Source: Acidobacteriota bacterium (GTDB lineage Bacteria; Acidobacteriota; Terriglobia; Acidiferrales; UBA7541). From it: a stretch of DNA of 59,005 bases. The stretch lies in assembly GCA_003224235.1 (NCBI GenBank), contig QHYU01000165.1:1-59005 (forward strand), read 5' to 3'. The notes beneath the pieces are model-generated. The model did no database searches, was not told the DNA's origin, and saw only the letters and a program-made list of their open reading frames with translations. Positions 55,608 through 59,005 of this stretch are shown piece by piece (positions within the stretch are counted from its first letter, which is position 1; each line of letters starts with the position of its first letter). A program made the position numbers and the translations under genes.

Positions 55608-56123
55608 TTACTTCGCGGGGATTTTCAGCGCCTTTTCCATCTCTTTGTGCTCGTTGTCGTCTAGGAAGACAGCGGGCGGGCCAAGGCTCCCCTTTGTGGG
55701 CAGGTGGCGCATAAACCTAACCATGTACCACATCTCATCGTCTTTGAGGACACCATCCCATCCAGGCATGCCAGTGAAGCGGATACCATTTTCAATGATC
55801 CACTTCAGTTGCCCATCGGTGTAGGCTTGAATATCCTGTCCACCCAAGTCCGCCACCGGGGGAGACATTCGATCGGCGAAAGGAACACCGGTATTGTGGC
55901 CATCCAGTCCGTGACAGACTTGGCAGTGGCGCTGGAAGTGCCGCTCACCGATCTTCACTGCCTCCGGGGTGTCGGGCACGGGATTCTTCCAATCCTTGCC
56001 GCCGATGGTGACCTTCTTCGCTTTCTTCGCAGCCAGAGTTTCCCATTTGCCGGGGCCGCTAACCTTGCAAGAGCTCAACACTAGGATGCCGAACAGGCCG
56101 AGCACGCCCAGAAGAACCTTCAT
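55608..56123 (-). CDS. c-type cytochrome lipoprotein
   Basis: A 171-residue electron-transfer protein. Start 56123 has GGGAGGAG upstream. The signal peptide ends in a lipobox (LVLSSCK), so it is probably anchored in the membrane facing the periplasm. A single heme-binding CxxCH reads CQVCHGLDG (about 68), and the axial Met is likely in GMPGWDG (about 120). The MPGWDGVLKDDEMWYMVRF block is typical of mono-heme cytochrome c domains. It is next to a cupredoxin-type protein and another heme motif. Confidence 0.87.
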   Translation of the reverse strand: MKVLLGVLGLFGILVLSSCKVSGPGKWETLAAKKAKKVTIGGKDWKNPVPDTPEAVKIGERHFQRHCQVCHGLDGHNTGVPFADRMSPPVADLGGQDIQAYTDGQLKWIIENGIRFTGMPGWDGVLKDDEMWYMVRFMRHLPTKGSLGPPAVFLDDNEHKEMEKALKIPAK

Positions 56124-56285
56124 TAACTCTCCTCCCGGAGTGCAACAAACTCGGGCGCGCCAGCCCGCAGCCAATCCCTTCCGCCTGTCGCAGGTTCCCA
56201 GCCTGAGCCTCGGGACGATGGGGATGAGACGGATGCCTCGCCGGAATGCGCGGAACACAACGGGAACTTTGCAACGGATATCCTG

Positions 56286-56699
56286 CTACGGCGTAACGAT
56301 CACCTTCATTCGCATCTCGTTATGCCCGATCCCGCACTTGACGGTGCACTGTGCCTTGTACTCTCCCGGCTCGCTCGGGGCCTTGAGCGAAAACTCCTGT
56401 GTCCCTTCCTTCAGAAGCAAGTCCCAGCCTTCGTCTTCTAGACCAATGATGGTGAAGCTGTGCACCGTCCCATCTTTTCTCCACTCTCCCCCTCTACGCG
56501 CTGTGATTCGCAGCAGGACCGGCTCGCCGGCCTTCAGCGTGATGACGGCTTTCTTCTGACCGGGCACCTTGAACTGATTATCGCTGTCAGCGATGATCTC
56601 GATCAGCCGGCCATCGGCTGTCACCCGGTCTAACTGGATAAGTAGCAGGATCCCCAGCAGAAGAGCAATCAGGAACACCGTTCGATATGCTTGCTCCAT
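56286..56699 (-). CDS. CuA/cupredoxin-type protein (COX2 C-terminal-like)
   Basis: A 137-residue protein with one N-terminal helix (about 7-21) and a cupredoxin domain. The copper ligand set of the CuA site is visible: His in TVHSFTI, then CTVKCGIGHNEM matching C-x3-C-x3-H-x2-M. Full cytochrome oxidase subunit II has a second transmembrane helix and additional residues, absent here, so it may be a stand-alone periplasmic CuA electron carrier, as in nitrous oxide reductase-like or COX2-like proteins. It lies just downstream of a heme motif. Confidence 0.82.
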   Translation of the reverse strand: MEQAYRTVFLIALLLGILLLIQLDRVTADGRLIEIIADSDNQFKVPGQKKAVITLKAGEPVLLRITARRGGEWRKDGTVHSFTIIGLEDEGWDLLLKEGTQEFSLKAPSEPGEYKAQCTVKCGIGHNEMRMKVIVTP

Positions 56700-56736
56700 A
56701 TCGCACCTGCGATTTCCTCTCCGCGGTCCACCTCTG

Positions 56737-57051
56737 TTACCGGAGATAATATAGAACGGTTTTGGTCTCTAACTCGGTCAAATTCGCACGCGCGCGCATG
56801 TGCCGCATGACGGTGGCCAGCTCTCGCGCGGGGGAATTGCCCGGCTCCACATGGCAGCGGCGGCAATTCGCTTTGCAGCTCTGGTCAGGGTTTGCGCGGA
56901 AGCTTGGCTTTTCTCCCGCGCGTGTCCCCGTACCCGCCGGCGAACGCTCTGCGGGCCCCAATGGGATGGCAAAATTCAGATTGCTTGCGCACCAACGCCC
57001 CACCACAGCCCAATGTTCAACGGCAATTTGCTGACCACTCCGCAACCCCAA
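56737..57051 (-). pseudogene. Cytochrome c remnant or short heme protein
   Basis: The C-terminal part reads NCRRCHVEPG (a CxxCH heme motif), followed by ATVMRHMRARANLTELETK, close to small mono-heme cytochromes. No signal peptide or convincing upstream start is present in any frame of the preceding 200 nt, so export would fail. It could be a truncated gene. It lies upstream of the cupredoxin and cytochrome genes on the same strand. Confidence 0.5.
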
Positions 57052-57228
57052 TCCGCCGACTGTAACCTATCAATTGCAAACCACTTGCCTGTTAAGGCAG
57101 GCATGAAAACGCCTGGGGCCTGTGGCTTTTTGTATGGCTCGGTGTCTCGGTTCCAGTTTTCTGTAGGCGGCGCAATTTCGGTGCTGCAATTTTCGCTTCC
57201 CATCGGGCTTTCAGCTAACATATGCGGA

Positions 57229-58512
57229 ATGAAACTGGGGTTGCGACTCGTAATTTCAATGCTTTTCAGTGCGCTTTCTGTGAGGGCGCAGTCCAAACCC
57301 CTTGTGTTTAACAACGTGGACGTCTTCGATGGCTATCACATTTTGCGAGGGCGGACGGTCACGGTCGAAGACGGGATGATTCGGAGCGTCACCGCCGCTG
57401 GAGTAAGACCGCCCGACTCCGCAGTCGTGATCGACGGTGCGGGCAGGACGCTGCTACCCGGACTGATCGATGCCCACGTGCATATTGGACGTGAAGAGTC
57501 CCTGGAGCAAGCTGCTGCTCTCGGCGTGACGACGGTGCTAGACATGTGGGGTGATCCAACTACCCTTATACCGCTGAAGAAAGAGATAGAACGGGGCGAG
57601 CATCCGAACGCGGCGGATTTTCGGACCGCAGGCACCGGAGCAACAGTTCCGCGTGGCCATCCCACGCAGATGGCCGGGCCAGAGTTCCCGACACTGGGTG
57701 CAGGTGATAACGTGCAAGCGTTTGTGGATGCCCGCTTTGCGGAAGGCTCGGATTATTTGAAGATCATCTATGACCACTTTTTGCCGACTCTCTCGGCGGA
57801 GCAGCTCCATGCCTTGGTGTTGGCGGTCCACAAGCGGAACAAGTTGGTGGTGGCTCACGAGGGCACGCAATCCGAAGGGCTGGAGGAAATGCGGGCAGGC
57901 GTGGATGGCATTGAGCATATCTTCGACGACACGCCCATCTCTCGCGAGTTTCTGGATACTGCCGTAGTCTCGCATGCCGTGTTCACGCCAACACTCTCGA
58001 TTATTCAAGCAGTCGGTGGAAAACCGACCGGGTCTGTTCTGGCGACTGATCCGCGCTTCGAGCCCTATATTTTAGGGTGGGCGTTTCAAATCTTGACGAC
58101 CAAACTTCCGGAGAGCCTCACAAAAAAACATCACTACGAAAACGCCCAGGCGGCGGTGAGGGCGCTCCATAATGCGGGCATTACCATTCTAGCCGGCACC
58201 GATTCGCCGAATCCCGATACGAGCTATGGAGTCAGTCTTCACCAAGAACTGTTGCTGTTGACCGAGTGCGGCCTTTCGAACGAAGAAGCTCTACGTGCGG
58301 CGACGTCCAGTCCGGCTCGGGAATTCGGGTTAGTTGACCGCGGACGGATAGAGACTGGACGGCGCGCGGACCTATTATTAGTGAAAGGCGACCCCTCGAA
58401 GGATATTCGCGCTACGCGAGATATCGTTGGTGTGTGGAAGATGGGAATCGCGATCCACAGGGAGGAGGTCGCCAAGCGTGCAGCCGAGAGCAGAAAGAAT
58501 AGACAGAACTGA
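57229..58512 (+). CDS. Secreted amidohydrolase (imidazolonepropionase/prolidase-like)
   Basis: A 427-residue exported metal-dependent hydrolase. The start at 57229 gives a signal peptide ending VRAQS; the long upstream frame lacks family sequence. The HxH metal site is in DAHVHIG, further ligands are in VVAHEGTQSEG and GIEHIFDD, and the Asp is in AGTDSPNPD. EERLLPGLIDAHVH-type wording is not needed: GRTLLPGLIDAHVHIG matches the family. Such secreted amidohydrolases often act on peptides or cyclic amides. The upstream 530 nt contain only the cytochrome remnant on the other strand. Confidence 0.82.
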   Translation: MKLGLRLVISMLFSALSVRAQSKPLVFNNVDVFDGYHILRGRTVTVEDGMIRSVTAAGVRPPDSAVVIDGAGRTLLPGLIDAHVHIGREESLEQAAALGVTTVLDMWGDPTTLIPLKKEIERGEHPNAADFRTAGTGATVPRGHPTQMAGPEFPTLGAGDNVQAFVDARFAEGSDYLKIIYDHFLPTLSAEQLHALVLAVHKRNKLVVAHEGTQSEGLEEMRAGVDGIEHIFDDTPISREFLDTAVVSHAVFTPTLSIIQAVGGKPTGSVLATDPRFEPYILGWAFQILTTKLPESLTKKHHYENAQAAVRALHNAGITILAGTDSPNPDTSYGVSLHQELLLLTECGLSNEEALRAATSSPAREFGLVDRGRIETGRRADLLLVKGDPSKDIRATRDIVGVWKMGIAIHREEVAKRAAESRKNRQN

Positions 58513-58800
58513 TTCGCAGAGCTGGCTGCAACATCCGGGCCGTCACACCCTGAAACTGAACCGGGAGGGAACGCCGGCATGAACTCTGGAGCGCGCCTAT
58601 TCGTCAAGATTGGCGTCGCACAGTTTTCGCAGCCGTTTTCTGCGCAACCTGTGAGCGGGGCCTCGCCCTCCGTCGTCCAGCCAACGAAGCAGATTCTCCA
58701 GGTTCACTTTTGGATTTCTGGACACGAATTGCCGGAATAGTTCGACCCAATTTGTGAGGTCCTCGCGACGGGTCTGAAGAGGGAAAAGGAGAGAGTTGGT

Positions 58801-58888
58801 TGGTGCTGGAGGAGGGACTTGAACCCCCACGTCCTTTTGGGACACGAGATTTTGAGTCTCGCGCGTCTGCCAGTTCCGCCACTCCAGC
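58801..58888 (-). tRNA. tRNA-Leu (anticodon CAA)
   Basis: An 88-nt class II tRNA on the minus strand with encoded CCA (58801-58803), discriminator A, acceptor stem GCTGGAG/CTCCAGC, and a TTCAAGTCC T-arm. The anticodon stem-loop is CGAGA-CTCAAAA-TCTCG, so the anticodon is CAA (58852-58854). The long variable arm fits Leu. Two overlapping open frames here are chance frames. Confidence 0.93.
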
Positions 58889-59005
58889 AGTGTGGAAAAA
58901 GGTTACCACGCTACGCGGCTAGCGACAATCGCCACTTGCCCAGTCCAGCGATTTCGGAATCCGATCAGTCTGGGGGAGGTGCGAGCATACCTGGCGCTTT
59001 TTTTG

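Noticed and set aside
58597-58909. Two minus-strand frames of about 80-100 codons at the right edge
   Set aside because: They overlap tRNA-Leu and have no domain; the tRNA fold explains the sequence.

Overview
The window is high-GC, gene-dense chromosomal DNA from a Gram-negative, didermic bacterium. It carries an LptE lipoprotein, heptose adenylyltransferase, a SurA-type periplasmic foldase and a TolC/RND efflux operon. The mix also includes a CarD-like regulator, a kinase-like protein fused to a TonB domain, FecR proteins, hydantoinase A/B, geranylgeranyl-reductase-like and Tat-type amidohydrolase genes, and short palindromic dispersed repeats. That mix fits Acidobacteriota best. This is an inference from gene style, not from a marker phylogeny. 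No rRNA, CRISPR array, phage, transposase or conjugation gene was seen. One tRNA, Leu(CAA), lies near the right edge.

Layout. 0-8 kb: NTF2-like protein, MscS channel, secreted cupin-like protein, pseudokinase-TonB fusion, polytopic membrane protein, Ycf46-like AAA ATPase. 8-14.5 kb: housekeeping genes, with rpsT on the plus strand, then on the minus strand tsaB-rimI-DUF465-psd-pssA-asd-like and lptE-holA. 14.5-24.6 kb: CarD-like regulator, hydantoinase A/B, DUF4440 lipoprotein, tsaD, an eIF2B-like protein, galU, FmdB-type zinc ribbon and rsmI. 24.6-32.6 kb: a tight minus-strand run rfaE2-mfd-surA-yhaM-blaI-dusB-pilZ in which several genes overlap by 4 nt. 32.7-43.3 kb: hydrolases, reductase, XRE regulator, glycine-zipper protein, class A and class C beta-lactamase-fold proteins, a beta-propeller and a FecR protein. 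43.3-52 kb: TolC-adaptor-RND efflux operon and a CHASE2 cyclase/FecR pair. 52.5-59 kb: Tat-type amidohydrolase, PLL-like propeller, cytochrome c, CuA-type cupredoxin, a cytochrome remnant, a second amidohydrolase and tRNA-Leu.

How genes work together. TsaB and TsaD belong to t6A synthesis. PssA and Psd make phosphatidylethanolamine. LptE and RfaE2 serve the outer membrane. Mfd, YhaM, DusB and RsmI act on transcription-coupled repair and RNA. The efflux operon is complete in gene order.

The most striking observation is a set of four clean internal losses, each leaving well-conserved sequence on both sides. They are in mfd (Walker A removed, frame broken), the RND adaptor (frame broken), the class III cyclase (in frame, catalytic Asn/Arg motif removed) and the PLL-like propeller (frame broken). 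They may be real gene decay, or deletion errors in the assembly. Read mapping or PCR would decide, and function should not be read off these four genes until then.
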